Origin: Ralstonia sp. UNC404CL21Col
GTDB taxonomy: Bacteria > Pseudomonadota > Gammaproteobacteria > Burkholderiales > Burkholderiaceae
DNA: 64,000 nt
Assembly: GCF_000620465.1 (NCBI RefSeq)
Contig: NZ_JIBE01000004.1
Coordinates: 1,364,001-1,428,000 of the forward strand
Reading direction: 5' to 3'
Shown: positions 51,912-61,137 of the stretch, one piece after another
How the letters are laid out: each line of letters opens with the position of its first letter
Numbering within the stretch: the stretch's first letter is position 1
Position numbers and translations under genes: made by a program
Notes under the pieces: generated by a model
Seen by the model: only the letters and a program-made list of their open reading frames with translations
The model's database searches: none
What the model was told of the DNA's origin: nothing

Positions 51912-52616
51912 ATGCGAGCAACGAACAAGTCGGACCGTGCAGGGCACGCAGCGCGTTGGGTGGCAGCGGCCGCATTGGCGGCGGTGGCAGCCGGGCTGAC
52001 GGGCTGCGTGACGGCGCCGGCGTACCCCGGTTATGGCGCGGGCTACGGTGCAGGGTATGCCGCGGGCAGCAATGCTTACGCGAACAGCACAGGCCCGACC
52101 ACCTACAGCAGCGGCTATACCAGCGGGTACGACAGCACGTACAACAACGCGTACAACAACGGCTACGGCAGCTATGACCCCAACGCGCCGCAGCCCTATC
52201 CGCAACAGCCTGCGCCGGCGTACTCGCAGCCGAACTATTCGCCGTATCCGGGCAGCAGCGACCCGTCTTATCAGGCGCCGGCGGATAACCGCTACGGCGT
52301 TGTCGAATACGTCGAAGCCGTGCCGGTGCGCGGTCAGCCGAGCGGCGTGGGAGCGGTGCTGGGCGGCGTCGTGGGTGGCTTGCTGGGCCACCAGGTGGGC
52401 GGCGGACGCGGCAACACCGTGGCCACCATTGGCGGCGCCGTGGCCGGCGCCATGGCAGGCAACGCCGTCGAGGGCAACACGATGGTCGGCCAGACCTACC
52501 GCGTCACCCTGCGGCTGAACGACAACTCCCGCGTCACGCTCACGCAGAACAATCCGAACGGCTTGCGTACGGGGGATCGCGCCCGTATCGAAAACAACAT
52601 GGCTGTGCCGTACTAA
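51912..52616 (+). CDS. glycine-zipper outer-membrane lipoprotein
   Basis: A 234-residue lipoprotein (lipobox LTGC near residue 32). A long Gly/Tyr/Ser/Pro-rich low-complexity section follows (about 35-140, including YNNAYNNGYGSY and PQPYPQQPAPAY). Next comes a SlyB-like glycine-zipper helix (GAVLGGVVGGLLGHQVGGGRG and GGAVAGAMAGNAVEG), and the end is a small beta domain. Glycine-zipper 2TM lipoproteins sit in the outer membrane and affect envelope stability. It lies between the dehydrogenase and the chemoreceptor, with no operon partner. Confidence 0.85.
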   Translation: MRATNKSDRAGHAARWVAAAALAAVAAGLTGCVTAPAYPGYGAGYGAGYAAGSNAYANSTGPTTYSSGYTSGYDSTYNNAYNNGYGSYDPNAPQPYPQQPAPAYSQPNYSPYPGSSDPSYQAPADNRYGVVEYVEAVPVRGQPSGVGAVLGGVVGGLLGHQVGGGRGNTVATIGGAVAGAMAGNAVEGNTMVGQTYRVTLRLNDNSRVTLTQNNPNGLRTGDRARIENNMAVPY

Positions 52617-52717
52617 CCACATCGTGCATGGGCGGCCGCCCGGCCCGGCGTTGAACGGGCTTCAGAAACGGCGCGGGGCGGCCGATATAGCGGGGGCAAT
52701 AACCCGCGGTGACTCCC

Positions 52718-54565
52718 ATGCTCAATCGACTTTCCATCCGTTTCCGACTCAACGCAGCGCTGGCGGTCCTGGCCGCGCTACTGGCGGCCACCGGCACCAT
52801 CGGCGTGGTCGGAATGCGCGCGTCCGACGCGAACATCAACGAGATCTACACCAATCAGCTCGCTTCGACCTCGCTGGTCGGCAAGTCGCAGCTGAATGCG
52901 GCGATCGTGCGTACAACGCTGGATCGCGCGGTCTTCCATCCGGATGCGGCCGACGTGCCAGCCATCCTCGACAAGGCTAACGGCTACCGCGCCAAGTCTG
53001 ACGACGCGTGGAAGCAATACAAGGCGCTGCCCATGAGCGCGGATGAAGCGCGCCTGGCTGCGGACATGGAGGCCAAGCGCAACGCGCTCTTCCGCGACGG
53101 GATCGAGCCGTTGATGAGCGCATTGCGCGCCCGCGATGCCGCAGCCGCCGACAAGGTGGTGATGAACGTCATCCCGCCGCTGTCCGTGGCGCTGACTGCT
53201 GCTGCCGACGCGCTGGACCGCAGCCAGGTCGAACAGGCCAAGGCCGCTTACGAAAGCGCGGCGGCCCGCACGCACGCGTTTCTGATGCTGATCATTGGCG
53301 CCATCGTGGTGGGCATTGCAGCGGCACTCGGCTGCGCATTCGGCCTGCACCGCGCGATCTCGGTGCCGCTGTCGAAGATGCTCGGGCACTTCAGCGCGAT
53401 CTCGAACGGCAACCTGACGGAACGCATCACTGTCAGCAGCAAGGACGAAATGGGCGCGCTCACGCAAGGTCTCATCAACATGCAGAACGGCCTGATCCGC
53501 ACCATCCTGACGATGCGCGGCGGTAGCGAATCCATCGCCAGCGCGACCAAGCAGATCGCGGCCGGCAACATGGACCTGTCGCAACGCACCGAGGAGCAGG
53601 CGTCGTCGCTGGAAGAAACCGCGTCGAGCATGGAAGAACTGACGAGCATCGTGCGCCAGAACGCCGACAACGCGCGTCAGGCCAGCCAGCTTGCAGGCAA
53701 CGCGTCGGACATCGCCGTGAAGGGCGGTGAAGTGGTGGGCCGCGTGATCGAGACGATGTCGGGCATCAACGACAGCAGCAAGAAGATCGCCGACATCATC
53801 GGCGTGATCGAAGGCATTGCCTTCCAGACGAACATCCTGGCGCTGAATGCGGCAGTGGAAGCTGCCCGCGCGGGCGAGCAGGGACGCGGCTTTGCGGTGG
53901 TGGCCGGCGAGGTGCGCAGCCTCGCGCAGCGCTCGGCCACGGCGGCCAAGGAAATCAAGGAACTCATCAGCGATTCGGTTGGCCGCGTTGAAAACGGCAC
54001 GACGCTGGTGGCCGAAGCGGGCAGCGTCATCGACGAAGTGGTGGTCGCCGTCAAGCGCGTGACCGACATCATGGGCGAGATCAGTTCGGCATCGGACGAA
54101 CAAAGCGCCGGCATCGAGCAAGTCAACCAGGCCGTCACGCAGATGGATGAGGTGACGCAGCAGAACGCCGCGCTGGTGGAAGAGGCGGCGGCCGCTGCGC
54201 AATCGCTGGAGGAGCAGGCCGGCGTGCTGCGCGAGGCCGTGGCGTCGTTCCGGCTGCCGGCGGCGGGTGCGCATGCGGGGCCGGTGCTGGCTCCCGTTGC
54301 TGCCAACCCCGTGAACGTTGCGAAGGTGGCGGCAGCGGTATCGGCGACGCCCGCTTCGTCCAGCACGACAGCGAAACCAGTCGCGCGCAAACCGGCCGCA
54401 GCGACAGCACGTGCAGCACGCAAGCGCCTGGCAGCGCCCGTCAAGCCGGTGGCTGTGCCGGCTCCGGATGCGAAGGCAGTCCCTGCTGTGGCAGCTGAGC
54501 CCAAGGCAGGCAAACTTGCCCTGGCTGCAGTGTCCAGCGATGCCGACGACTGGGAACAGTTCTGA
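52718..54565 (+). CDS. methyl-accepting chemotaxis protein
   Basis: A 615-residue chemoreceptor with TM1 at about 10-32, a periplasmic four-helix sensor (about 35-185), TM2 at about 188-212, HAMP and a long cytoplasmic coiled-coil signalling domain whose tip reads [33 protein letters not shown]. The C-terminal tail is a 90-residue Ala/Pro/Lys-rich linker ending DDWEQF, with WxxF spacing like the CheR-tethering pentapeptide. The ligand is unknown. GTG at 52709 is an alternative start. A terminator follows. Confidence 0.9.
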   Translation: MLNRLSIRFRLNAALAVLAALLAATGTIGVVGMRASDANINEIYTNQLASTSLVGKSQLNAAIVRTTLDRAVFHPDAADVPAILDKANGYRAKSDDAWKQYKALPMSADEARLAADMEAKRNALFRDGIEPLMSALRARDAAAADKVVMNVIPPLSVALTAAADALDRSQVEQAKAAYESAAARTHAFLMLIIGAIVVGIAAALGCAFGLHRAISVPLSKMLGHFSAISNGNLTERITVSSKDEMGALTQGLINMQNGLIRTILTMRGGSESIASATKQIAAGNMDLSQRTEEQASSLEETASSMEELTSIVRQNADNARQASQLAGNASDIAVKGGEVVGRVIETMSGINDSSKKIADIIGVIEGIAFQTNILALNAAVEAARAGEQGRGFAVVAGEVRSLAQRSATAAKEIKELISDSVGRVENGTTLVAEAGSVIDEVVVAVKRVTDIMGEISSASDEQSAGIEQVNQAVTQMDEVTQQNAALVEEAAAAAQSLEEQAGVLREAVASFRLPAAGAHAGPVLAPVAANPVNVAKVAAAVSATPASSSTTAKPVARKPAAATARAARKRLAAPVKPVAVPAPDAKAVPAVAAEPKAGKLALAAVSSDADDWEQF

Positions 54566-54593
54566 CACGCAAGCCGAGACGCTCTTTTTAACA

Positions 54594-54616
54594 AGCCGCG
54601 CCCTGAGCGCGGCTTT
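54594..54616 (+). terminator. terminator after the chemoreceptor
   Basis: AGCCGCGC (54594-54601) and GCGCGGCT (54607-54614) flank a 5-base loop and run into T. Confidence 0.75.
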
Positions 54617-55227
54617 GTGTTTCAGCGCTGCAACCGATTTGCCGAATCGCTTGGGCCGATGTTGTCGGTCAGGCCGGCGATTTGCGCGGGGCAGTCGCTG
54701 CCGCTTCGCTCGTCCGCGCCGTCGGCCGTCTCCCAGGGGCGTTTCGTCTGGCAGACCCTTTGCGCATCAGGCTTTGCAGCCTGCATGCCGTTGCACGCCG
54801 CCGTCCCTGCGCCAACATGCGCGCCCCGCTCGTCAGGTGCACTTCCCGCTCGCCTAACCCAAACACCCTGTACTTGATCACCCACCACCTCCGTCATTTG
54901 TATGGAGGCCTTGTCCACTGCCCGGACGAATGTCCATCACGTCAGGCCGCACTGCATGCCGTGGCGTTGATCTTGGCACGCGCGCCGCGTGCGTCTTGCG
55001 TTCACGCATGCAACAACCCGACGCACCTATTCACCGCCTGAAGACGCATGCGGCGTGCTGCACCGCATAACGGCGCGCCTCGGCGGGTGTTGGTATGGTC
55101 CTCGCGTTCCTCCTCGCGAGAAGCAGGCTAGAGGGCGACGCGTCGATCCGATTGACAGCAGGCGATTGGGCCGGATGCCGCGGCGCAAGCGGTTGCGTCG
55201 CACGTCGAAGAAGACCTTGGGGGAAGC
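54617..55227. other. gene-free stretch upstream of the nfrBA cluster
   Basis: About 610 bases contain no supported gene; open frames there lack ribosome sites and family signatures. No riboswitch could be recognised. It probably holds the promoter of the exopolysaccharide cluster. Confidence 0.5.
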
Positions 55228-55308
55228 ATGAGCGCCACAGCGCAAGGCGGGGGGTACGCCGGACACTGGCAACGCGTCCACTGGGCCGGGGCAGGGGAGC
55301 GGCCATGA
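55228..55308 (+). CDS. possible 26-residue leader frame coupled to nfrB
   Basis: The frame starts at ATG 55228 after GGGGGAAG and reads MSATAQGGGYAGHWQRVHWA, ending AGAGERP. Its TGA overlaps the nfrB ATG (ATGA at 55305). It could serve translational coupling or be chance; there is no family. Confidence 0.35.
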   Translation: MSATAQGGGYAGHWQRVHWAGAGERP

Positions 55309-57416
55309 GCGATCTGCCATGGGAGCTTTACCTCGCCTTGCTCAACACCTTGACGGTGGCGACCACGCTCGTCATCTTCATCAGCACCGCCGACGACTTT
55401 TTCCTGGATGCCTTCTATTGGGTGCGCGAACTGTGGCTCTGGCCGCAGCGCGGTCGCACGCCGGTCACGATCTCGGCGCAATCGCTGCGCGAACGTGAAG
55501 AGCAATGGCTCGCCATCATGGTGCCAGCGTGGAAGGAATACGACGTTATCGCCAAGATGGTCGAAAACACCCTGGCGACGATGGAGTACACGCGCTTCAT
55601 CATCTTTGCCGGCGCGTACCGCAACGATGCGGAGACCACCACCGAAGTCGAGCGCATGGTGCGCCGCTACCCGGGCCGCGTGGTGCGTGCCGCCGTTACG
55701 CACGATGGCCCGACGTGCAAGGCCGACTGCCTGAACACCATCATCCAGACCATCATCCGGCACGAGGCCGGCCACGGCATCCGCTTTGCGGGCGTGATCA
55801 TGCACGACTGCGAAGACGTGATCCATCCGCTGGAGTTGAAGTACTTCAACTACTTCATCCTCGATCAGGATCTGGTGCAGCTGCCCGTGCTCTCGCTCGA
55901 GCGCAAGTGGTACGAGTGGGTGGCCGGCACCTACATGGATGATTTTTCGGAGACGCACCAGAAAGACCTCGTGGCGCGCCAGGCGCTGACCGGCACGGTG
56001 CCCGGCGCAGGCGTCGCGCTGTGCTACAGCCGCCGTGCGATTGAAGCCGTGATGAAGGTGCGCGGCGATTCGCCCTTCAACACCAGCACGCTCACCGAAG
56101 ACTACGACTTCAGCTTCCGCCTGCGCGAACTCGGCATGCGCGAAGCGTTCGTGCATTTCCCAATTTGCGAGAACGCAGAACCGGCCGAAGACGCCGAAGG
56201 CAAGGCGCGCACACGCTGGCGCCTGGGGCGGCGCAAGGGCGCGCGCCCCCAACTGCTGGCGACGCGCGAGTACTTTCCAAGTACCTTCCGCACGGCGTAC
56301 CGGCAGCGTGCGCGCTGGGTGCTCGGCATCGCGTTCCAGGGATGGCTGCAGATGGGGTGGGACGGCAACCTCATCACCCGCTACATGTTCTTCCGGGACC
56401 GCAAAGGCGTGCTTACGGCGCTGTTCTCCATCCTGGCTTATGTGCTGTCGCTGAACTATCTGGCGCTGGGTGCGCTGATGGCCAAGGGCGTGGTCACGAT
56501 TCCCGATGGAACGTTCGTGGTCGGCAGCCTCTGGATGCAGGATCTGCTGGCCGTCAACGCAGCGCTGCTCTTCAACCGGCTGGCGCAGCGCGTGTACTTT
56601 GTGGGTCGGCTCAACGGCCCGCTGCAGGGCGTGCTGTGCCTGCCCAGGCTGGTGGTGAACAACTTCATCAACTTCTTTTCGGTATGCCGGGCGTGGAAGA
56701 TCTTCCTGATCTACTGCCTGACCGGCAAGCCCATCGCCTGGGACAAGACGCAGCACACCTATCTGTCGAACGACGCGCTGGGCCGCACGCGCTGCAAGCT
56801 GGGCGAAACGCTCATCAAGTGGGAAGTTCTCACGCAGGCGCAGCTCGATGCCGCCCTCGCCATTCAGAGCCAGACCGGGCGCCGGCTGGGGCAAGTGCTG
56901 GTCGAGCAGGGTTTGGTCACGCCCGACACGCTGGCCGATGCGCTGGCCGAGCAGGTCGACCTGCCGCGCGTGAGCCTGACCAACGTCGTGCTCGGCGCGC
57001 TGGCCGATTGCCTGCCGCGTGACCTGGCTGTGCGGCATCACGTGGTGCCGTTCTCGATCGGCGAAGACGGCTCGCTCAACATTGCCGTGTCGGAGCTGCC
57101 CAACGGCGAAGTGCTCGAAGAGCTGGCCCGTGCGGCGGGCCGCAAGGTCGCGTGCTTCATGGCGTGCGACCACGAGATGTCGGCCGAGCTGGCGCAGATG
57201 GCCGACCCCAACCGCCGTACCACGGTCGTGTTCGGACCGTCGGCGCATTCGGCCATGCTGGCCGTCGAATCCATGACGGGCGCCGGCCCAGGCATTGCAG
57301 CCGGCACGGCACCCGCACCCGAGGCTTCCACCATCCCCCCGATTCCTGTGCCGCCGGATCTGCCCCCTGGGGCAGGGCCGCGGCCGAACCCATCTGTTGC
57401 GGGAGGTGTGGCATGA
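55305..57416 (+). CDS. nfrB: NfrB-like exopolysaccharide synthase with c-di-GMP-binding MshEN domain
   Basis: The 703-residue inner-membrane protein has a GT2 glycosyltransferase (about 60-345): DCED at 168-171, TED at 264-266 and QRARW at 334-338, the DxD, TED and QxxRW motifs of processive synthases. Transmembrane helices follow (about 370-470). The MshEN motif is complete in tandem: KLGxxLx10LxxxLxxQ at 498-521, five residues, then RLGxxLx10LxxxLxxQ at 527-550. MshEN binds c-di-GMP, so synthesis is likely c-di-GMP-gated. E. coli NfrB with NfrA makes a ManNAc-type polymer. The next gene overlaps by 4 bases. Confidence 0.9.
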   Translation: MSDLPWELYLALLNTLTVATTLVIFISTADDFFLDAFYWVRELWLWPQRGRTPVTISAQSLREREEQWLAIMVPAWKEYDVIAKMVENTLATMEYTRFIIFAGAYRNDAETTTEVERMVRRYPGRVVRAAVTHDGPTCKADCLNTIIQTIIRHEAGHGIRFAGVIMHDCEDVIHPLELKYFNYFILDQDLVQLPVLSLERKWYEWVAGTYMDDFSETHQKDLVARQALTGTVPGAGVALCYSRRAIEAVMKVRGDSPFNTSTLTEDYDFSFRLRELGMREAFVHFPICENAEPAEDAEGKARTRWRLGRRKGARPQLLATREYFPSTFRTAYRQRARWVLGIAFQGWLQMGWDGNLITRYMFFRDRKGVLTALFSILAYVLSLNYLALGALMAKGVVTIPDGTFVVGSLWMQDLLAVNAALLFNRLAQRVYFVGRLNGPLQGVLCLPRLVVNNFINFFSVCRAWKIFLIYCLTGKPIAWDKTQHTYLSNDALGRTRCKLGETLIKWEVLTQAQLDAALAIQSQTGRRLGQVLVEQGLVTPDTLADALAEQVDLPRVSLTNVVLGALADCLPRDLAVRHHVVPFSIGEDGSLNIAVSELPNGEVLEELARAAGRKVACFMACDHEMSAELAQMADPNRRTTVVFGPSAHSAMLAVESMTGAGPGIAAGTAPAPEASTIPPIPVPPDLPPGAGPRPNPSVAGGVA

Positions 57417-59146
57417 CACACGAGAGAGCCAACCGTTTAACCGTACGCCGTTTGCGCTGGCCGATTGCTGTGGCAGTGTGGGCGCTGTGTCATGGCGTAT
57501 CGCTCGCCGAGCAGCCCGCGCCGTTGCCGCCCGACGCCTACTTTCGCGCCGACCGCGCCTACCGCGCCATCGACGCCAACAAGCTCGACGATGCCGAAGC
57601 CGCCACGCGCGCAGCATTGGCCGCGCAGCCAGACAGCCTGCAACTGAACCTGCTGCTGCTGGATGTGCTGACGCGCAAGGGCCAGTTGGATACGGCACGC
57701 GCGCAGGCCGATGCGCTGCTGCGGAAGTATCCCGACGAGCCCCGTGTGTTTGCACAGCACGGCTTCCTCGCGCAGAAAGCGAACGACCCCGCTGTCGCTG
57801 AACAGGACTTTGCACACGCCGTGCAAGGCACCGACTGGACCGCCCAGGAGCAGCGCAACCTGCATCTGGCCTGGTCGGACAGCGCATATTCCGCCAAGCA
57901 TCCGCAGGCTGCCATCGATGCGCTCAGCGGCATGAAGGACGAACCCGATGCCGACGTGCAACTGCGCCTCGCGCAATCTCGCCTGCAGCTGGGCGATCGC
58001 GATGGCGCAACGCAGGCCGCCACGCTGGCTGCCGAGCACGCGACCGACCCGGCGCGACAACGCTATGCCAAGGCACTGCTTGCCCAGGCGATGGCGCCCG
58101 AAGCGCAGGGCGATGCCACGTCTGCCAATGATCCGCGCGTGATCGGCCAGCGCGAGTTGAATGAGGCCTACAGCCACCTGCGCGCGCGCGACGACCGTGC
58201 CGCGCTCGCAGCGTTCCAACGTGGTTTTGCGACGGGTCAGGGCAGTTGGACTCACTACGCCGATGCCGCCTATGCAGCGAAGCGCCAGGGCGACAACCCG
58301 ACCGCCATCAAGCTCTTCCGCGAAAGCCTCGACCGCGCCGATGCCGACGCCAAGAGCGAAAGCGGCGGCAATGGCGACGACCGACTTCCGCCGGATCGCC
58401 GCTTCGGCTACCGGCGCGAAGTCGAGCAGATGCAGCGCACGTTCGGCATGGTCCTCTCCGGCGCGTATCAAACGTCTGCGTTCGGTTTGCCCAACACGGT
58501 GAGCGCGGGGCAGGCCGGCGCGGAGGTGTACTGGCAACCGCCCGGCATCGGCTACCGTGACGGCAGCATCTTCCAGTTCTTCGTGCGTGGCTACGACAGC
58601 GTGTACGACCGCAACGGCAGCACCGGCCTGCCGACCGCGCAGGGCTCCGTTGGTGCGCGCTACAAGCCGATCAAAGACGTCAACCTGGTGTTCACGGCCG
58701 AGCGCCTCTTCCGCATTGGGCAACTGACGACCAACGACACGCTGCTGCGCATCGGGTTCTCGACCGACCAGGGGCTCGACCTGCAGGTCCCCAAGCCGCG
58801 CTGGCAGACCTGGCAGGTGTATGGCGAGGGCGCCTATTTTCTCAACCAGGGCCGGATGATCATCAGCACGGAAATGCGCTACGGACACACGTGGCTACTG
58901 AACTCCATCAGCGATCGCCTCACGGTCTACCCGCACATCGTGCTGGCGGGCGATCACGACAACAAAGCGATCGGCCAGCAGCTTGCGCTGGGTGTCGGCC
59001 CAGGCATCAACTTCCGCTATTGGTTTCGCGAGTCGCACTACGCAGCGCCGGCCAGTTGGCTGGACTTGACGTTGCAGTACCGCCTGCCATTGACGCACGC
59101 GGATCGAGCAAAGGGGGTGGTCGCGCGCGCCATTCTTTGGTTCTAA
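57413..59146 (+). CDS. nfrA: NfrA-like outer-membrane polysaccharide export protein
   Basis: The 577-residue precursor has a signal peptide ending SLAEQ. TPR-like helices (about 35-330, e.g. AYRAIDANKLDDAEAATRAALAAQP) are followed by a beta-rich C-terminal barrel-like part (from about 345, FGMVLSGAYQTSAFGLPNTV to ARAILWF). The final residue is Phe, as in outer-membrane barrels. The layout matches NfrA, the N4 phage receptor and exopolysaccharide exporter that works with NfrB. It overlaps nfrB (ATGA at 57413). It is shorter than E. coli NfrA (about 990 residues), so the TPR part is reduced. Confidence 0.82.
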   Translation: MTHERANRLTVRRLRWPIAVAVWALCHGVSLAEQPAPLPPDAYFRADRAYRAIDANKLDDAEAATRAALAAQPDSLQLNLLLLDVLTRKGQLDTARAQADALLRKYPDEPRVFAQHGFLAQKANDPAVAEQDFAHAVQGTDWTAQEQRNLHLAWSDSAYSAKHPQAAIDALSGMKDEPDADVQLRLAQSRLQLGDRDGATQAATLAAEHATDPARQRYAKALLAQAMAPEAQGDATSANDPRVIGQRELNEAYSHLRARDDRAALAAFQRGFATGQGSWTHYADAAYAAKRQGDNPTAIKLFRESLDRADADAKSESGGNGDDRLPPDRRFGYRREVEQMQRTFGMVLSGAYQTSAFGLPNTVSAGQAGAEVYWQPPGIGYRDGSIFQFFVRGYDSVYDRNGSTGLPTAQGSVGARYKPIKDVNLVFTAERLFRIGQLTTNDTLLRIGFSTDQGLDLQVPKPRWQTWQVYGEGAYFLNQGRMIISTEMRYGHTWLLNSISDRLTVYPHIVLAGDHDNKAIGQQLALGVGPGINFRYWFRESHYAAPASWLDLTLQYRLPLTHADRAKGVVARAILWF

Positions 59147-59392
59147 GGCAACCCCGATTCAAGCAGACCCCAGTCAGAGGTGTCGCAGATGAAACGTTTT
59201 TGACCGCCGAGGGAAACGGGTAACAAAGAGAAACGGCAGCGACGTCCGCTGGATGGCGTCGCTGCGCCATGGTGAGTCAAAGCGGGATGCATGGCACGGC
59301 CTTCGCTCAATGGCGAAGTCTGCGCCGGCGTCAGAAGCGACACGTTCGTCGTCGCGCTTTGCGTGCGCCGATGCAGATGACTGGGGGGAATC

Positions 59393-60652
59393 ATGACAGG
59401 GAAAATTCTGACCGTATTCGGCACGCGCCCGGAGGCCATCAAGATGGCACCGCTCGTGCAGGCATTGCAGGCCGAGGCAGGTTTTACGTCGGCGGTCTGT
59501 GTGAGCGCGCAGCACCGGCAGATGCTGGATCAGGTGCTGGAACTCTTCGGCATCGTGCCGGAGTTTGACCTCAACCTGATGCGGCCTGGGCAGACGCTGT
59601 CCGATATCACGTCCAACGTGCTGGGCGGCATCGACGGCGTGCTCGACGCCTACAAGCCCGATGCCGTGCTCGTCCACGGCGATACGACGACCACGCTGGC
59701 GGCAAGCCTGGCCGCGTTCTACCGGCGCATTCCGGTCGGGCATGTGGAAGCGGGTTTGCGTACGGGCAACATCTGGTCGCCATGGCCGGAAGAGCTGAAC
59801 CGGCGCGTCACCGATTCCGTCACCACCTGGCACTTCGCACCCACGGCAGAGTCCCGCCAGAACCTGCTGGACGAGGGCGTCGACCCGGAGCAGGTCACGC
59901 TCACCGGCAATACCGTCATCGATGCGCTGCTGGCCGTGAAGCAACGGCTGGACGCGGATGCCGCGCTGTCGGCGCAGATGGCGGCGCGCTATCCGTTCCT
60001 GGAGGCCGGCCGGCGGATGATCCTGGTGACAGGCCACCGCCGCGAGAACTTCGGCGAGCCGTTCGAGAACTTCTGCGTGGCGCTGCGCTTGCTGGCGGCG
60101 CGCCATCCGGATGTGCAGGTGGTCTATCCCGTCCACCTGAACCCGAACGTGCAGCAGCCGGTCAACGCCATCCTTTCGGGCCACGACAACGTCCATCTGA
60201 TTGCGCCGCAGGACTACTTGCCGTTCGTCTATCTGATGGACCGCGCCTACCTGATCGTCACGGATTCCGGTGGCATTCAGGAAGAGGCGCCCGCGCTGGG
60301 CAAACCGGTGCTGGTGACGCGCGACACCACCGAGCGTCCGGAGGCGGTGGCTTCGGGCACCGCGCGGCTGGTGGGCACCGACACGCAGCGCATCGTCGAC
60401 GAAGCCGAAACGCTGCTCAACGATGCGGCCGAATACGAACGCATGGCGCAGGCGCACAACCCCTATGGCGACGGTCAGGCCTGCCTGCGCATTGTTGATG
60501 CATTGAAGCAGGCCTTTACCACGCAGCCGAAGAATGTCGCGCGCGGCCCGCAACTCACTCGCAAACCGGCCACCGAGGCCGAGATCATCGATCTGGAAGC
60601 GGCGCGTGTGACCGCGCAAGGGTCGTCAACACAGCACCGCCTGAACGGTTAG
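59393..60652 (+). CDS. wecB: UDP-GlcNAc 2-epimerase (non-hydrolysing)
   Basis: The 419-residue product has all the family stretches: [14 protein letters not shown] near residue 6, [39 protein letters not shown] and [18 protein letters not shown]. It makes UDP-ManNAc, the likely donor for the NfrB polymer. It has an extra C-terminal tail of about 45 residues beyond most WecB. The gene is 246 bases after nfrA and heads the second part of the cluster. Confidence 0.9.
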   Translation: MTGKILTVFGTRPEAIKMAPLVQALQAEAGFTSAVCVSAQHRQMLDQVLELFGIVPEFDLNLMRPGQTLSDITSNVLGGIDGVLDAYKPDAVLVHGDTTTTLAASLAAFYRRIPVGHVEAGLRTGNIWSPWPEELNRRVTDSVTTWHFAPTAESRQNLLDEGVDPEQVTLTGNTVIDALLAVKQRLDADAALSAQMAARYPFLEAGRRMILVTGHRRENFGEPFENFCVALRLLAARHPDVQVVYPVHLNPNVQQPVNAILSGHDNVHLIAPQDYLPFVYLMDRAYLIVTDSGGIQEEAPALGKPVLVTRDTTERPEAVASGTARLVGTDTQRIVDEAETLLNDAAEYERMAQAHNPYGDGQACLRIVDALKQAFTTQPKNVARGPQLTRKPATEAEIIDLEAARVTAQGSSTQHRLNG

Positions 60653-60661
60653 GAGGCTTTG

Positions 60662-61114
60662 ATGAAAGCGAAGCAAATCGGGGGCGGCGTATTGGTTGCC
60701 TCCGCACTTGTCGCCGGTTGGCTGATCGTTGCACCGCCGGGAGGCCGGGATGGTGGCGTACCCCCCATCGTGACTGGCGCGACAGACCAGCGCACCCCCG
60801 GCGCCGACACGGACAAGAAAGCCCCATCCCCCGCGTCTTCAAAGGCGACGGCCATGACGGCGCAACCCGTGCAGCCCACCGTTGTGGCAGCAGTAACACA
60901 CAGGCCCGTGACTGGAGGCGCGCGCGCCTACGGGTACGGCGTCATGGATGAGAACGGACAGGTCATCCCTCCACCGCGCCCAGCGGTCATGACTGAAGTC
61001 CGGCCCGGTATACCGGACAACGAGACAGCAGGCACAGACCGTGGTCACGATCGTGGCCCTAACTTCAACCTCGGGCTCTACCGCCAAGCGGACGGCTCGT
61101 TCTATCGCCCATGA
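60662..61114 (+). CDS. membrane-anchored hypothetical protein of the nfr cluster
   Basis: The 150-residue protein has an N-terminal hydrophobic anchor (about 7-25, VLVASALVAGWLIVAPP) and a disordered Gly/Pro/Thr-rich periplasmic part. The C terminus is tidier (NFNLGLYRQADGSFYRP). No family was recognised. TAGGAGG precedes the ATG at 60662. It sits between wecB (9 bases) and the DUF2334 gene, so it is probably part of the polymer system. Confidence 0.6.
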   Translation: MKAKQIGGGVLVASALVAGWLIVAPPGGRDGGVPPIVTGATDQRTPGADTDKKAPSPASSKATAMTAQPVQPTVVAAVTHRPVTGGARAYGYGVMDENGQVIPPPRPAVMTEVRPGIPDNETAGTDRGHDRGPNFNLGLYRQADGSFYRP

Positions 61115-61137
61115 TTGCCATGAGTCGGAGAGTCATC

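Noticed and set aside
55128-57887. long open frame on the minus strand opposite nfrB and nfrA
   Set aside because: It has Arg/His-rich, low-complexity composition typical of antisense reading of GC-rich genes and no domain. The plus-strand NfrB motifs are clear.
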